NCBI GenBank assembly: GCA_016764915.1
Contig: JAESQY010000128.1
Coordinates: forward strand, 1 to 64,000
DNA length: 64,000 nt
DNA from: Aliivibrio sp.
GTDB taxonomy: Bacteria > Pseudomonadota > Gammaproteobacteria > Enterobacterales > Vibrionaceae
Reading direction: 5' to 3'
Positions within the stretch are counted from its first letter, which is position 1. Each line of letters starts with the position of its first letter. The notes under the pieces are model-generated. The model was not told where the DNA came from. It searched no databases and worked only from the letters and a program-made list of their open reading frames with translations. This document shows positions 18,182 through 28,564 of the stretch, one piece after another. The translations under genes and the position numbers were made by a program.

Positions 18182-19930
18182 GTGTCAGATGAAACGAAAA
18201 ATACAGATATCGCAGTGAGCGATGACGATCTATCTCCTAGCAGTGCTATGGCTATTGACAATAGCGGTGACATTCAAGATATTGATGTTGATGAAAAAAG
18301 CACGTCAAAAATTGACTCAGCATTAGGCAATCTCGATTTACTTCGTCAAGTTATTCTCATTCTCTCTGTGTCCATATGTGTAGCATTGATTGTTATGATG
18401 TTCTTTTGGGCGCAAAAAACAGAGATGCGCCCTCTTGGAACCTATGAAACGGATGAGTTGATTCTGGTTCTAGACTATTTAGATCAATCAAAAACAGAAT
18501 ACACTCTTGATGGTAATACCATTCGAGTTCCTGTCGACCAATTTAGTGCACTGAAACTCAACTTAAGCCGCGCAGGATTGAATAAATCAACCAGTGCAGG
18601 TGATGATATCTTGCTACAAGATATGGGCTTTGGTGTTTCTCAACGTTTAGAGATTGAACGATTAAAGCTAAGTCGAGAACGTCAACTCGCGGCAACTATC
18701 GAACAACTTCGTCCAGTTAGAAAAGCTCAAGTATTATTAGCGATGCCAAAGCAGAGTGTTTTTGTTCGCCACAACCTAGAAGCTTCTGCAACCGTATTTC
18801 TAATCCTTCGTTTAGGTGCATCTCTTAATCAAGAAGAGGTCGATGCTATTGTCGACATGGTTGGAAGCGCAGTGCCTGGAATGAAAACGACGCGTGTAAC
18901 CGTCACAGATCAAAATGGCCGATTACTCAGTTCAGGCTCACAAGATCCTATGGCGACGGCTCAACGTAAAGAACAAGAGTTAGAGAGAAAACAAGAACAA
19001 GTCCTTCGTGATAAAATTGACGCCATTCTTATTCCTGTTCTTGGCTTAGGCAACTATACATCTCAAGTTGATGTCTCAATGGACTTTAGTGCCGTGGAAC
19101 AAACCCAAAAACGGTTTAACCCTAAAACACCGTCCACCAGAAGTGAATATACGCTTGAAGATTATAACAACGGTAATGTGATTGCTGGTATTCCAGGTGC
19201 ATTAAGCAATCAACCACCGGTAGACTCTGCGATACCGCAAGATGTTGCAGACTTGAAAAATGGCGGATTGCTTGGTCAGGGTTCTGTTCATAAAGAAGCG
19301 ACACGAAATTTTGAGCTTGATACTACAATTAGTCATGAACGTAAGCAGACTGGCACGATAGCAAGGCAAACAGTATCGGTTGCGATTAAGCACAATAAAA
19401 TGGTAAACGCGGAAACGGGTGATGTAACGTATGAACCCGTCAGTGATGCTATGATTGAGAGCATACGTAGCCTAATTATTGGCAGTGTTGGCTTTAGTGA
19501 AAAACGTGGTGACCTACTTAATGTATTGAGTGTTAAGTTTGCTGAAATAGAAATGGGTATTGTAGAAGACGTTGCTATTTGGAACCACCCTAGCTTTAAC
19601 GATTGGATGAAATGGTTAGCTGGAGCTTTAGTGATTATTGCTGTGATTATATTGTTAATACGTCCGGCGATGAACAAGCTATTGTTCCCGAATCGTGATA
19701 AAAACGGTAACGAGCTCGGTGAAGACGGTTTACCCGTGCACAGTAGCGAGGAGCTAGGTTTACTGGGTTCGGACTTAGATAACGCAGATGAATTTGAGTT
19801 TGGTTCTGGTGTTGATTTACCAAATTTACATAAAGATGAAGACCTGTTAAAAGCAGTACGAGCTCTGGTGGCTAACGAACCAGAATTGGCTGCACAAGTC
19901 GTTAAAAATTGGATTTCTGATAATGGCTAA
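18182..19930 (+). CDS. fliF: Flagellar MS-ring protein FliF
   Basis: Inner-membrane ring that carries the motor switch and surrounds the export gate. 582 residues with a GTG start. Membrane segments lie at about 55-76 (QVILILSVSICVALIVMMFF) and 480-500 (LAGALVIIAVIILLI), enclosing the periplasmic ring-building motifs (LNLSRAGLNKS; AKVLLAMPK-like sequence). The cytoplasmic tail binds FliG. The stop region overlaps the fliG start by 8 bases. Confidence 0.95.
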   Translation: MSDETKNTDIAVSDDDLSPSSAMAIDNSGDIQDIDVDEKSTSKIDSALGNLDLLRQVILILSVSICVALIVMMFFWAQKTEMRPLGTYETDELILVLDYLDQSKTEYTLDGNTIRVPVDQFSALKLNLSRAGLNKSTSAGDDILLQDMGFGVSQRLEIERLKLSRERQLAATIEQLRPVRKAQVLLAMPKQSVFVRHNLEASATVFLILRLGASLNQEEVDAIVDMVGSAVPGMKTTRVTVTDQNGRLLSSGSQDPMATAQRKEQELERKQEQVLRDKIDAILIPVLGLGNYTSQVDVSMDFSAVEQTQKRFNPKTPSTRSEYTLEDYNNGNVIAGIPGALSNQPPVDSAIPQDVADLKNGGLLGQGSVHKEATRNFELDTTISHERKQTGTIARQTVSVAIKHNKMVNAETGDVTYEPVSDAMIESIRSLIIGSVGFSEKRGDLLNVLSVKFAEIEMGIVEDVAIWNHPSFNDWMKWLAGALVIIAVIILLIRPAMNKLLFPNRDKNGNELGEDGLPVHSSEELGLLGSDLDNADEFEFGSGVDLPNLHKDEDLLKAVRALVANEPELAAQVVKNWISDNG

Positions 19931-20981
19931 TGAATTGGCACTAAATGAAAATGAAAATGAAGCGGAAGAGTCTGAAGGCTTTGACTTATCCAGCATAACC
20001 GGTGCTGAGAAATCGGCTATCCTACTGTTGAGTTTAAGCGAAGAGGATGCGGCCAGTATCATTCGCCACCTTGAACCTAAGCAAGTGCAGAGGGTAGGCA
20101 GTGCAATGGCAGGTGTCGCTAACCTTAATCAGACTAAGGTCTCTGCTGTACATCGTGCTTTTTTGGAAGACATTCAGAAATACACTAATATTGGTATGGG
20201 CAGTGAAGACTTTATGCGTAATGCATTGGTTGCGGCTCTTGGTGAGGATAAAGCGGGCAATTTGGTGGATCAAATCCTACTTGGAAATGGTTCTAAAGGT
20301 TTGGATTCATTGAAATGGATGGATCCACGTCAGGTTGCTAACATTATCTTAAATGAACACCCTCAGATACAAACCATCGTTCTCTCTTATCTGGATGCGG
20401 ACCAATCTGCTGAGATATTGTCACAGTTTCCTGAAAGAGTACGGCTTGATCTTATGCTGCGAATCGCTAATTTAGAAGAGGTGCAACCAAACGCACTGGC
20501 TGAATTGAATGAGATCATGGAGAAGCAATTTGCTGGACAATCTGGTGCACAAGCAGCCAAAATTGGCGGCTTGAAAGCGGCGGCTGAAATCATGAACTAC
20601 CTAGACAACAGTGTAGAAGGGTTATTGATGGATCAAATTCGCGACCAAGATGAAGATACAGCAACTCAAATTCAAGATCTTATGTTTGTCTTTGAAAATC
20701 TTATAGAAGTGGATGACCGTGGAATTCAACAGATTCTTCGTGATGTGCCTCAAGAAGCACTGCAGAAAGCACTCAAAGGTGCTGATGAGGGACTTAGAGA
20801 CAAGATCCTACGTAACATGTCTAAACGTGCTGCTGATATTCTTAAAGATGATCTTGAAGCGATGGGGCCAATACGTGTTGCAGATGTTGAGTCTGCTCAG
20901 AAAGAGATTTTGGCTGTAGCTCGTCGTTTAGCTGACTCTGGTGAGATCATGCTAAGTGGTGGGGCAGATGAGTTCTTATAA
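19923..20981 (+). CDS. fliG: Flagellar motor switch protein FliG
   Basis: Rotor protein that contacts the stator and generates torque. 352 residues with the three-part layout: N-terminal FliF-binding part (TGAEKSAILLLSLSEEDAAS), the middle armadillo part with the EHPQTI-like motif (EHPQIQTIVLSYL), and the C-terminal torque helix with charged residues (LRDKILRNMSKRAADILKDD). Overlaps fliF by 8 bases. Confidence 0.96.
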   Translation: MANELALNENENEAEESEGFDLSSITGAEKSAILLLSLSEEDAASIIRHLEPKQVQRVGSAMAGVANLNQTKVSAVHRAFLEDIQKYTNIGMGSEDFMRNALVAALGEDKAGNLVDQILLGNGSKGLDSLKWMDPRQVANIILNEHPQIQTIVLSYLDADQSAEILSQFPERVRLDLMLRIANLEEVQPNALAELNEIMEKQFAGQSGAQAAKIGGLKAAAEIMNYLDNSVEGLLMDQIRDQDEDTATQIQDLMFVFENLIEVDDRGIQQILRDVPQEALQKALKGADEGLRDKILRNMSKRAADILKDDLEAMGPIRVADVESAQKEILAVARRLADSGEIMLSGGADEFL

Positions 20982-20995
20982 GAGGAGCGACAGTA

Positions 20996-21811
20996 ATGAG
21001 TTTAAATCCTAGGCGTGGCTTTTTAAGGATTCCAGAAAGTGAACAATTAGAGACAACGACTGAATGGTCGTTGCCAAATTATGCTGGGAAAGAGCAAGCG
21101 GTCAAAGATACGGCGTATAATTATGATCCCGGCTGGATGCCAGACACTCAGGTAGATGAAGTGGACGCGCCACTTGTTTTAACTGAGGAACAGATCGAAC
21201 TTATTAAGAAAGGCGCTTATAATGAAGGCCTTGGTCAAGGACAGGAAGCGGGTTTTGCTCAAGGTTTTGAGCAAGGAAAAAGCGAAGGTTTTGACGCTGG
21301 CAAAGAGGAAGGAACACAAGCAGGATTGGCAGAAGGTTTAACCGCTGGTGAGCAGAAAATTGAGTCTCAAATACAGCAGTTTTTGGCAATGGCCGATCAG
21401 TTTTCTGAACCGATGGCGTTATTAAATGCACAAGTTGAACGTCAACTTATCGATATGGTATTGGCTCTGACACGTGAAGTGATTCACGTAGAAGTGCAAA
21501 CTAACCCACAATTTATATTAGATACTTTTAGAGAATCGATAGAGACACTGCCTGCCAACGAACGTGATATTCAAGTGTTTTTAAACCCAGACGATCTCAA
21601 TCAAGTGGTTAATGCCTATGGTGAGGAGGCGATTACTCTAAAATCATGGACATTAAATGCCGAACCGTCTCTTAATCAAGGAGACATTAAAATTACCGCT
21701 GGAAATTCCAGTGTCAATTATTTGATTGCAGATCGAATCAAAACAGTGTTGCAGAAATTTTGTGGTGTTAATCGCCATCAAGAGCAGCAGCCAACGGATT
21801 CTCAACGATGA
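20996..21811 (+). CDS. fliH: Flagellar export ATPase regulator FliH
   Basis: Binds and restrains the FliI ATPase and links it to the motor C-ring. 271 residues. Between about 78 and 118 glycine occurs at every fourth position (eleven in register: 78, 82, 86 ... 118), the GxxxG-type repeat helix known from FliH. The C-terminal half ([20 protein letters not shown]) is the FliI-binding domain related to V/F-ATPase stalk subunits. Overlaps fliI by four bases (ATGA). Confidence 0.92.
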   Translation: MSLNPRRGFLRIPESEQLETTTEWSLPNYAGKEQAVKDTAYNYDPGWMPDTQVDEVDAPLVLTEEQIELIKKGAYNEGLGQGQEAGFAQGFEQGKSEGFDAGKEEGTQAGLAEGLTAGEQKIESQIQQFLAMADQFSEPMALLNAQVERQLIDMVLALTREVIHVEVQTNPQFILDTFRESIETLPANERDIQVFLNPDDLNQVVNAYGEEAITLKSWTLNAEPSLNQGDIKITAGNSSVNYLIADRIKTVLQKFCGVNRHQEQQPTDSQR

Positions 21812-23130
21812 TCTCGTTATCTGAGAGGTTATCAAAATATCAAACCTCAGAATTGACGACCAAAGCCATTGCCTCCGGGCGATTGGTTCGTGTGGTTGGT
21901 TTGACTTTAGAAGCGATTGGTTGTCGAGCGCCGATTGGCAGCACTTGCTTGGTTGAAACCATGACCGGTAGTATCGAGGCGGAAGTGGTTGGTTTTTCTG
22001 GTGAACACCTTTTTTTAATGCCTTGTGAGCAGGTATCCGGTGTACTTCCTGGCGCAAAAGTAACTCCTATTATCAATGATAACGGAATTGCTGTTGGCAT
22101 GGAGTTATTGGGTCGTGTTATTGATGGTATGGGAAATCCCTTGGATGACCTTGGCGAGATACATACTAAACAGCGAGCTCCTTTTACCTCTGAGCCTATT
22201 AATCCACTGCAAAGAAAGCCCATTAGCGAACCGTTAGATGTCGGCTTAAAAGCGATTAATGGTTTGTTAACTGTGGGCAAAGGACAGCGTATTGGACTGT
22301 TTGCAGGTTCTGGTGTGGGTAAATCGGTTACGTTAGGAATGATGACTCGAGGCACCACCGCTCAAGTGGTGGTGGTGGGTTTAATTGGTGAACGTGGTCG
22401 AGAAGTAAAAGAGTTTATTGAAGAAATCTTGGGTGATAAAGGCCGTGAACGAGCCGTTGTGGTTGCAGCCCCTGCAGATTCCTCACCACTGATGAGATTA
22501 AAAGGGTGTCAAACAGCACTGACCATTGCCGAGTATTTTCGAGATCAAGGGTTAGACGTTTTATTGTTGATGGATTCACTGACTCGATTTGCTCAAGCAC
22601 AACGCGAAATTGCGTTATCACTTGGTGAACCACCAGCCACCAAAGGTTATCCACCTTCCGTTTTTGCCAAACTGCCTGCACTGGTGGAACGAGCGGGTAA
22701 CGGCCGAGATGATCAAGGTTCCATCACTGCATTCTTTACCGTGTTGACGGAGGGGGATGATCTGCAAGATCCGATTGCCGATGCTTCTCGAGCCATTCTA
22801 GACGGACACATTGTACTCTCTAGGGAGATGGCTGATGCTGGTCACTATCCAGCGATTGATGTAGAGCGCTCTGTAAGTCGAGTGATGCCTCAAATCACCA
22901 ATGACGAACAGATGTTAATGTCAAAAGCGGTACGACAAGTATTATCAATCTGCCGTAAGAACCAAGATCTGGTCTCTATTGGCGCCTATAAGCCGGGCAC
23001 CGATCCCGCCATTGACCAAGCGTTTACGTTGAAACCAAGGTTGGACGAATATTTGCAACAAGGAATGAAAGACTCAGTGCCATATGATATGTGCGTAAAT
23101 ATGCTTCGTTCGGTTTTGCACGGGGAGTAA
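21808..23130 (+). CDS. fliI: Flagellar export ATPase FliI
   Basis: Hexameric ATPase that feeds substrates into the flagellar export gate. 440 residues, related to F1 beta. Walker A is in [15 protein letters not shown] (about 162-176), the following block is [15 protein letters not shown], and Walker B is [17 protein letters not shown]. The [16 protein letters not shown] motif is present as [13 protein letters not shown]. Overlaps fliH by four bases and ends just before fliJ. Confidence 0.96.
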   Translation: MISLSERLSKYQTSELTTKAIASGRLVRVVGLTLEAIGCRAPIGSTCLVETMTGSIEAEVVGFSGEHLFLMPCEQVSGVLPGAKVTPIINDNGIAVGMELLGRVIDGMGNPLDDLGEIHTKQRAPFTSEPINPLQRKPISEPLDVGLKAINGLLTVGKGQRIGLFAGSGVGKSVTLGMMTRGTTAQVVVVGLIGERGREVKEFIEEILGDKGRERAVVVAAPADSSPLMRLKGCQTALTIAEYFRDQGLDVLLLMDSLTRFAQAQREIALSLGEPPATKGYPPSVFAKLPALVERAGNGRDDQGSITAFFTVLTEGDDLQDPIADASRAILDGHIVLSREMADAGHYPAIDVERSVSRVMPQITNDEQMLMSKAVRQVLSICRKNQDLVSIGAYKPGTDPAIDQAFTLKPRLDEYLQQGMKDSVPYDMCVNMLRSVLHGE

Positions 23131-23133
23131 TGA

Positions 23134-23565
23134 ATGGACAATGTATTCGAATTTTTACTTCAGCAAGCGACAGAGAAAGAGAATCAAGCGGTATTGTCTT
23201 TTAATAACGCTAGAAGCGAACTCGAGGGGTATTACGAGCAAATTCGTCAAATTGAAAAGTACCGGTTAGACTACTGTAATCAATTGTTAGAGCGCGGGAA
23301 AAAAGGACTAACGGCGAGCCAGTATAGCCACCTGAATAAGTTCTTAGTACAACTTGATGAGACATTAACCAAACAAAAAAGCACCGAAGATCATTTTGTT
23401 ACTCAACTTTCTAACTGCGAACATTATTGGCAAGAGACGCGAAAAAAACGACGTTCTTATGAGTGGATGATGGAAAAAAGAGAGAAAGAAAAACAGGTAT
23501 TGCTAGATAAACAAGAGCAAAAAATGATGGATGAGTTCTCTACATTACAGTACTCACGTAGATAG
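23134..23565 (+). CDS. fliJ: Flagellar export protein FliJ
   Basis: Coiled-coil stalk protein of the FliI ATPase ring. 143 residues, almost entirely charged helix (NARSELEGYYEQIRQIEKYR), as in the family. It starts 3 bases after the fliI stop. Its stop codon lies directly before a sigma54 promoter for fliK, so the fliE operon may end or continue here; no terminator is seen. Confidence 0.9.
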   Translation: MDNVFEFLLQQATEKENQAVLSFNNARSELEGYYEQIRQIEKYRLDYCNQLLERGKKGLTASQYSHLNKFLVQLDETLTKQKSTEDHFVTQLSNCEHYWQETRKKRRSYEWMMEKREKEKQVLLDKQEQKMMDEFSTLQYSRR

Positions 23566-23581
23566 TGGCTTAATTTTTGCT
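23566..23581 (+). promoter_or_regulatory. Sigma54 promoter of fliKLMNOPQR-flhB
   Basis: TGGCTTAATTTTTGCT fits the sigma54 consensus with correct GG/GC spacing. It begins on the base after the fliJ stop codon and lies 62 bases before fliK. Confidence 0.78.
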
Positions 23582-23642
23582 TAATGATAAATACAGCAAA
23601 ATTCGAACTTCCTAGATATGTGCGTGAAAAAGAGAATGTGAG

Positions 23643-24995
23643 ATGAACCAAGTAGATTTGAACGTATCGACCTTAGGCGTAGGAAAAAATGTTTCCTCGT
23701 CAACTTCAAATATTACGACACCGACAGATGCTGCGGAGTCTGAAGGTTTTTTAAGTGAACTTCAGTCTCTGTTATTCGGCTCTGATGAGGTCGATGGAAA
23801 CAATGATGAAAGTTCAAAAAGCAGCGAAGATGTTGAATCTACTGTTAAAGTAGAGTCTGATTCAGCGGAAACTACCGACATGCTTCTTGAGACAGAACCA
23901 GATAACGAAACAAGCATTGATGCAAAAAACAGCAATGCAGAAGAGCAACTTGCTGAAGGGAATGAATTTCTTACTCGCCTAAATGATTCCAATCAAGCAC
24001 TGGTTAGTGAAGAGACACCAGTGACAACCACCAACAAAACGGCAATCGATGATTTAGGCAAAGAGTTGCCGCATGCAGCCGTCTCATCTGAACAGAGTAG
24101 CCAAGCACCCGAAGATGAAAACGAACTCTCTCAACCGTTGAATGATGAAAAAATGGCAGCACTCTTTGGTGCAACAGTGGCTACCGATGTTGATACAAAA
24201 GCGGCCGTTAAGTTACAACAAACGAATGGTGAACGTGTAAATGGTGATATAGCGTTAAAAAACACCAGTAGTGATGTTACTAGCCAGTCGACTAAAGAGT
24301 CTTCCTCTCAATCACTCTCAACGGCCGGGGCAGACTCATTGCAAGGTGTGAAAGCGGTTCCTCATGGTGCAGAATCAAAACATATTGATGGAGCATTAGC
24401 AGCATCAACGGCTGCCTTGGGTGCGGCGGCACATAAAAATGGTGATAAGGTTGACCATAATACGTTTGCTGGACAAGATGGATTAATGACACAAACCGCT
24501 CTTGCAGCAACACCGCAAGGGTCGGTTTCTCAGCAGATAAAAGCGGAAGCACAGCTATCAGTCACCCAACAACCCGCGATGCAGCTATCTGCTCAAGATG
24601 CCAGTGAAAAGCTTTCTGAGAGAATGAATATCATGATCTCTAAAAACTTAAAACACGTAGACATCCGATTAGATCCACCTGAACTGGGCAAGATGCACAT
24701 TCGATTGCATATGAATAATGACCAAGCTTCGGTACAATTTACCGTTGCTAACAGCCAAGCAAGAGAATTAATTGAGCAATCTTTGCCTAGATTAAGAGAA
24801 TTAATGTCTCAACAAGGTTTACAGCTTGCAGATACGGATGTTCAGCAGCAGAATAGGGACCAGTCTGGTCAATATTCATATCAGAAACAAGAGCATGTTG
24901 ACTCTAGTGAGAACCTTTCAGAGGAGTCCTCAGAAATGGTCGAAACTACAGTACGAGTTAGAGACCCCGATAAAAGGATCAGTTTCTATGCTTAA
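23643..24995 (+). CDS. fliK: Hook-length control protein FliK
   Basis: Secreted ruler that measures hook length and then makes FlhB switch to filament substrates. 450 residues. The long N-terminal part is acidic, Ser/Thr-rich and of low complexity, as expected for a ruler. The conserved switch domain lies at about 320-400 (HVDIRLDPPELGKMHIRLHM ... LIEQSLPRLRELMSQQGLQL). First gene after its own sigma54 promoter. Confidence 0.9.
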   Translation: MNQVDLNVSTLGVGKNVSSSTSNITTPTDAAESEGFLSELQSLLFGSDEVDGNNDESSKSSEDVESTVKVESDSAETTDMLLETEPDNETSIDAKNSNAEEQLAEGNEFLTRLNDSNQALVSEETPVTTTNKTAIDDLGKELPHAAVSSEQSSQAPEDENELSQPLNDEKMAALFGATVATDVDTKAAVKLQQTNGERVNGDIALKNTSSDVTSQSTKESSSQSLSTAGADSLQGVKAVPHGAESKHIDGALAASTAALGAAAHKNGDKVDHNTFAGQDGLMTQTALAATPQGSVSQQIKAEAQLSVTQQPAMQLSAQDASEKLSERMNIMISKNLKHVDIRLDPPELGKMHIRLHMNNDQASVQFTVANSQARELIEQSLPRLRELMSQQGLQLADTDVQQQNRDQSGQYSYQKQEHVDSSENLSEESSEMVETTVRVRDPDKRISFYA

Positions 24996-25039
24996 TTGCA
25001 CGCATCAATATAAAATAAAAGTAGCTCAAGGAGATCTTT

Positions 25040-25522
25040 ATGGCAGGTGATGGAACAGAAAAAAAGAGAAGCCCAATTCTCTTTATCATAATTGGATTGG
25101 TCTTGATCGCCGGTATTGGTGCAGGGGCTTGGTTTTTCTTTATGTCTGGAGATGATGTTCAATCAGATGAAATGGTAATGGTTGAAACAGATGCTGCGCT
25201 GAATGAACCGTTATATATTAATGTGTCTCAACCCTTTATTTTTAATGTCACTGGCGACAATAGAAACCGTTTAGTGCAAATAAAAGTGCAATTGATGGTT
25301 CGCGGCGATGATAATGATGCAACGGCAAAGCTCCATACTCCATTGATTGAGAGCTCAATTCTGTCATCATTTGGTGCCGCAACGCTTGAGCAATTAAGAT
25401 CACCAACAGGACGTTTAGAAATAAGAGCTCAAGCGTTAAGTGATTTACAAGCTGCTTTCCAAAAAATCGTAGGAAGACCTGTGGTTGAGAAAGTATTATT
25501 TACCGATTTTGTAATGCAATAG
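25040..25522 (+). CDS. fliL: Flagellar basal-body-associated protein FliL
   Basis: Inner-membrane protein that surrounds and supports the stator units. 160 residues with one N-terminal membrane segment (ILFIIIGLVLIAGIGAGAWFFF) and a periplasmic domain (LYINVSQPFIFNVTG ... EKVLFTDFVMQ), the usual FliL layout. AAGGAG lies before the ATG. It is 7 bases from fliM. Confidence 0.94.
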   Translation: MAGDGTEKKRSPILFIIIGLVLIAGIGAGAWFFFMSGDDVQSDEMVMVETDAALNEPLYINVSQPFIFNVTGDNRNRLVQIKVQLMVRGDDNDATAKLHTPLIESSILSSFGAATLEQLRSPTGRLEIRAQALSDLQAAFQKIVGRPVVEKVLFTDFVMQ

Positions 25523-25529
25523 GTTAACT

Positions 25530-26552
25530 GTGACTGACTTACTAAGCCAAGATGAGATTGATGCGCTGCTCCATGGTGTCGACGATGTAGATGAAGAGGA
25601 TAATATCTCCGAAGAGTCGGAGGAGATAACCTTTGACTTTTCGTCGCAAGATCGCATCGTCCGTGGTCGAATGCCAACGCTTGAATTGATTAATGAACGT
25701 TTTGCTCGTCATATGCGTATTAGTCTATTCAACATGTTACGAAAATCAGCTGAAGTGTCAGTAAATGGCGTTCAAATGCTTAAATTTGGTGAGTATCAAA
25801 ATACCCTATACGTCCCCACTAGCTTGAATATGGTTCGCTTTCGTCCCTTGAAAGGCACCGGCCTTATTACCATGGAGGCACGGTTAGTTTTTATTTTGGT
25901 CGAAAACTTCTTTGGTGGTGATGGTCGCTTTCATGCCAAGATTGAGGGAAGAGAGTTTACTCCGACGGAGAGACGAATTGTTCAACTACTATTAAAAACA
26001 GTATTTGAAGATTATAAAGAGGCATGGTCACCGGTAATGAGTGTCGAGTTTGAATATCTTGACTCGGAAGTTAACCCGACCATGGCCAACATTGTCAGCC
26101 CAACAGAAGTTATCGTAGTCAGTTCGTTTCACATTGAAGTCGATGGTGGTGGCGGTGATTTCCATATCGTCATGCCATACTCCATGGTTGAGCCAATTCG
26201 TGAGTTACTCGATGCGGGTGTACAAAGTGATAAAATGGATACCGATGTGCGTTGGAGTAAGGCACTGCGTGATGAAATTATGGCTATCCCAGTAGAACTT
26301 CGAGTGAATTTGCTTGATACCGATGTTTCTCTTCGTGATCTAATGGAGTTACAGGTTGGTGACATTATTCCGATCGAAATGCCCGAGCATGCAACCGTGT
26401 TTATTGAAGATCTGCCAAGTTATCGAGCAAAAATGGGGCGTTCTAATGATAAACTGGCCATACAGATTGCTGAAGAAATCAAACGTCCAGATGTGGTGAA
26501 AACCGATTTGGCATTTTTAGGTGGAGAGGCACTGTTTGATTTTGATGATTGA
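25530..26552 (+). CDS. fliM: Flagellar motor switch protein FliM
   Basis: C-ring protein that binds phosphorylated CheY and reverses the motor. 340 residues with a GTG start. The N-terminal CheY-binding peptide is present (LLSQDEIDALLHG, residues 4-16). The middle CheC-like domain contains the GGxG-type loop (EVDGGGGDFHIVMPYSM), and the C-terminal SpoA-like domain follows. Spaced 56 bases from fliN. Confidence 0.96.
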   Translation: MTDLLSQDEIDALLHGVDDVDEEDNISEESEEITFDFSSQDRIVRGRMPTLELINERFARHMRISLFNMLRKSAEVSVNGVQMLKFGEYQNTLYVPTSLNMVRFRPLKGTGLITMEARLVFILVENFFGGDGRFHAKIEGREFTPTERRIVQLLLKTVFEDYKEAWSPVMSVEFEYLDSEVNPTMANIVSPTEVIVVSSFHIEVDGGGGDFHIVMPYSMVEPIRELLDAGVQSDKMDTDVRWSKALRDEIMAIPVELRVNLLDTDVSLRDLMELQVGDIIPIEMPEHATVFIEDLPSYRAKMGRSNDKLAIQIAEEIKRPDVVKTDLAFLGGEALFDFDD

Positions 26553-26608
26553 TTCTTAATGTAAAGTCATCGGCAAAGTAATCACCTCTATATTATAAGG
26601 TACAAATA

Positions 26609-27007
26609 ATGGACTCTAAAGAACAACAAATGGCAGACGAATGGGCGGCTGCGTTAAGTGAAGATGCACTGGCACAAACAGATGATGCAGTGGCAGCGCC
26701 ATTGGAGGAACTGACTGATAATGCAGCACCAATAACAGACGATGAGCGCCGTAAACTTGATTCGATTTTAGACATTCCTGTCACCATATCAATGGAAGTC
26801 GGTCGCTCTCAAATTAGCATTCGTAATCTGCTTCAACTTAATCAGGGCTCTGTTGTTGAGTTAGATAGGATTGCGGGTGAGCCATTAGATGTGATGGTAA
26901 ACGGAACCTTAATTGCCCATGGTGAAGTGGTGGTGGTTAATGACAAATTTGGTATTCGTTTAACCGATGTTATCAGCCAAACAGAACGTATTAAAAAGCT
27001 AAGATAG
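26609..27007 (+). CDS. fliN: Flagellar motor switch protein FliN
   Basis: C-ring base protein that docks the export ATPase complex. 132 residues: an acidic variable N-terminus, then the SpoA domain (LDIPVTISMEVGRSQISIR ... LLQLNQGSVVELDRIAGEPL and VNDKFGIRLTDVIS). Two bases separate it from fliO. Confidence 0.96.
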   Translation: MDSKEQQMADEWAAALSEDALAQTDDAVAAPLEELTDNAAPITDDERRKLDSILDIPVTISMEVGRSQISIRNLLQLNQGSVVELDRIAGEPLDVMVNGTLIAHGEVVVVNDKFGIRLTDVISQTERIKKLR

Positions 27008-27009
27008 CG

Positions 27010-27420
27010 ATGAAAAAACACCTTTACAGCTGGACACTACTTACCTTACTCCCGGTAACCACACTCGCAGAATCAGTAGTGGGTTCTGCAACGACCAATG
27101 TTGATCTTGCTGCAACTATAGGTTCACTGCTTTTTGTTCTTGTACTGATTTTTGGCATTGCCTGGATGATGAAAAAGATGCGTGTGCCTGGGATAATGGG
27201 TAGCAGTGGCCCGTTAAAAGTGATCAAACAGATGCCGATAGGACCAAAAGAGCGAATCATGGTCATTCAAGTCGGAGAAGAGCAGTTGGTTATTGGTGTC
27301 ACAGCAAGTAATATTAATCTACTGAGTAAATTAGAGACTCCATTAAAAGAGTCTAAAATAGAAAGCGTCTCTTTTGCCAATCAATTTAGTAAGTTAATGA
27401 CTAAAAATGAAAAAAAATAA
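27010..27420 (+). CDS. fliO: Flagellar export gate assembly protein FliO
   Basis: Assists assembly of the FliP ring in the inner membrane. 136 residues with a cleavable-looking N-terminus ([11 protein letters not shown]) and a membrane segment at about 33-55 ([20 protein letters not shown]) followed by a small cytoplasmic domain ([20 protein letters not shown]). Overlaps fliP by 14 bases. Confidence 0.9.
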   Translation: MKKHLYSWTLLTLLPVTTLAESVVGSATTNVDLAATIGSLLFVLVLIFGIAWMMKKMRVPGIMGSSGPLKVIKQMPIGPKERIMVIQVGEEQLVIGVTASNINLLSKLETPLKESKIESVSFANQFSKLMTKNEKK

Positions 27421-28279
27421 TCTCATTGTCAGCTGTTGGCTGCTATTCGCATTCATTATGTTTGTTCCGACGGCATTGGCTGTGGATGATCTTGCTACCA
27501 CGATTCCAGCATCAGCTGTAGGGGCAGAAGGGGTCACCATTACAGCGATGGAGAAGGACTCTGGATCCTCAAGCAGTTCGGCTAAAGGAAGTTCATCAGC
27601 CAATGTTGGTATTCCGGCCTTTACCATGACGACTAATGGTAATGGGGGGGAAGATTACTCGATAACGTTACAAATTGTTGCTCTGATGACCTTGTTGGGC
27701 TTCTTACCCGCGATGGTTATTCTTATGACCTCTTTTACTCGTATTGTGGTGGTTATGTCTATTCTTAGGCAAGCGATGGGTTTGCAGCAGACGCCGTCAA
27801 ACCAAGTGATTGTTGGTATTGCCATGTTTTTGACCTTTTTTGTTATGTCCCCAGTTATCGATAAAGTGAATATCACCGCGATTCAGCCTTATATCAATGA
27901 AGAGATAACGGCCCGAGAGGCCTTTGATAACGCACAAGTGCCAATGAAAGACTTTATGTTGAAACAGACACGAATTAAAGACTTAGAAACCTTTGTAAAC
28001 ATGGCTGAAATTGACGTTGATAACCCAGAGGATGTGCCTATCTTTGTGGTTATACCCGCCTTTGTTACTTCTGAGTTGAAAACAGCATTTCAAATAGGTT
28101 TCATGTTGTTTTTGCCATTTTTGATTATTGATTTAGTGGTTGCTTCTGTGTTAATGGCTATGGGTATGATGATGCTGTCCCCGATGATAGTGTCTTTGCC
28201 CTTTAAACTTATGCTTTTTGTGTTGGTGGATGGGTGGAATTTAATTCTCTCTATGCTCGCCGGCAGTTTTGCGAGGTAG
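27407..28279 (+). CDS. fliP: Flagellar export gate protein FliP
   Basis: Core of the export gate (FliP5FliQ4FliR1). 290 residues with a signal-like N-terminus ([19 protein letters not shown]) and four membrane segments. Diagnostic motifs are [20 protein letters not shown] and the C-terminal [20 protein letters not shown] with [14 protein letters not shown]. The first ~75 residues are longer and Ser-rich compared with the shortest FliP proteins. Spaced 3 bases from fliQ. Confidence 0.95.
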   Translation: MKKNNLIVSCWLLFAFIMFVPTALAVDDLATTIPASAVGAEGVTITAMEKDSGSSSSSAKGSSSANVGIPAFTMTTNGNGGEDYSITLQIVALMTLLGFLPAMVILMTSFTRIVVVMSILRQAMGLQQTPSNQVIVGIAMFLTFFVMSPVIDKVNITAIQPYINEEITAREAFDNAQVPMKDFMLKQTRIKDLETFVNMAEIDVDNPEDVPIFVVIPAFVTSELKTAFQIGFMLFLPFLIIDLVVASVLMAMGMMMLSPMIVSLPFKLMLFVLVDGWNLILSMLAGSFAR

Positions 28280-28282
28280 CGC

Positions 28283-28552
28283 ATGACGCCTGAGGTAGCG
28301 ATCGAAATTTTCAGAGGTGCGCTCTATATCGTATTGTTACTGGTATGCGCCATTATCGTACCCAGTTTGATGATTGGTTTGGTGGTTGCTGTTTTTCAAG
28401 CGGCGACGTCCATTAACGAGCAGACATTAAGTTTCTTACCAAGATTGATCGTTACAATTCTGGTTCTTATGTTCTTTGGACATTGGATGACACGAATAAT
28501 GACTGAGTACTTTTTAGATATCGTTGCCCGTATTCCGCTAATTCTCTATTAG
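28283..28552 (+). CDS. fliQ: Flagellar export gate protein FliQ
   Basis: Small gate subunit of 89 residues with two membrane helices (YIVLLLVCAIIVPSLMIGLV; LPRLIVTILVLMFFGHWM) and the family segment VAVFQAATSINEQTLSFLP. Tight spacing to fliP and fliR. Confidence 0.95.
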   Translation: MTPEVAIEIFRGALYIVLLLVCAIIVPSLMIGLVVAVFQAATSINEQTLSFLPRLIVTILVLMFFGHWMTRIMTEYFLDIVARIPLILY

Positions 28553-28564
28553 AGTACTCTGATT

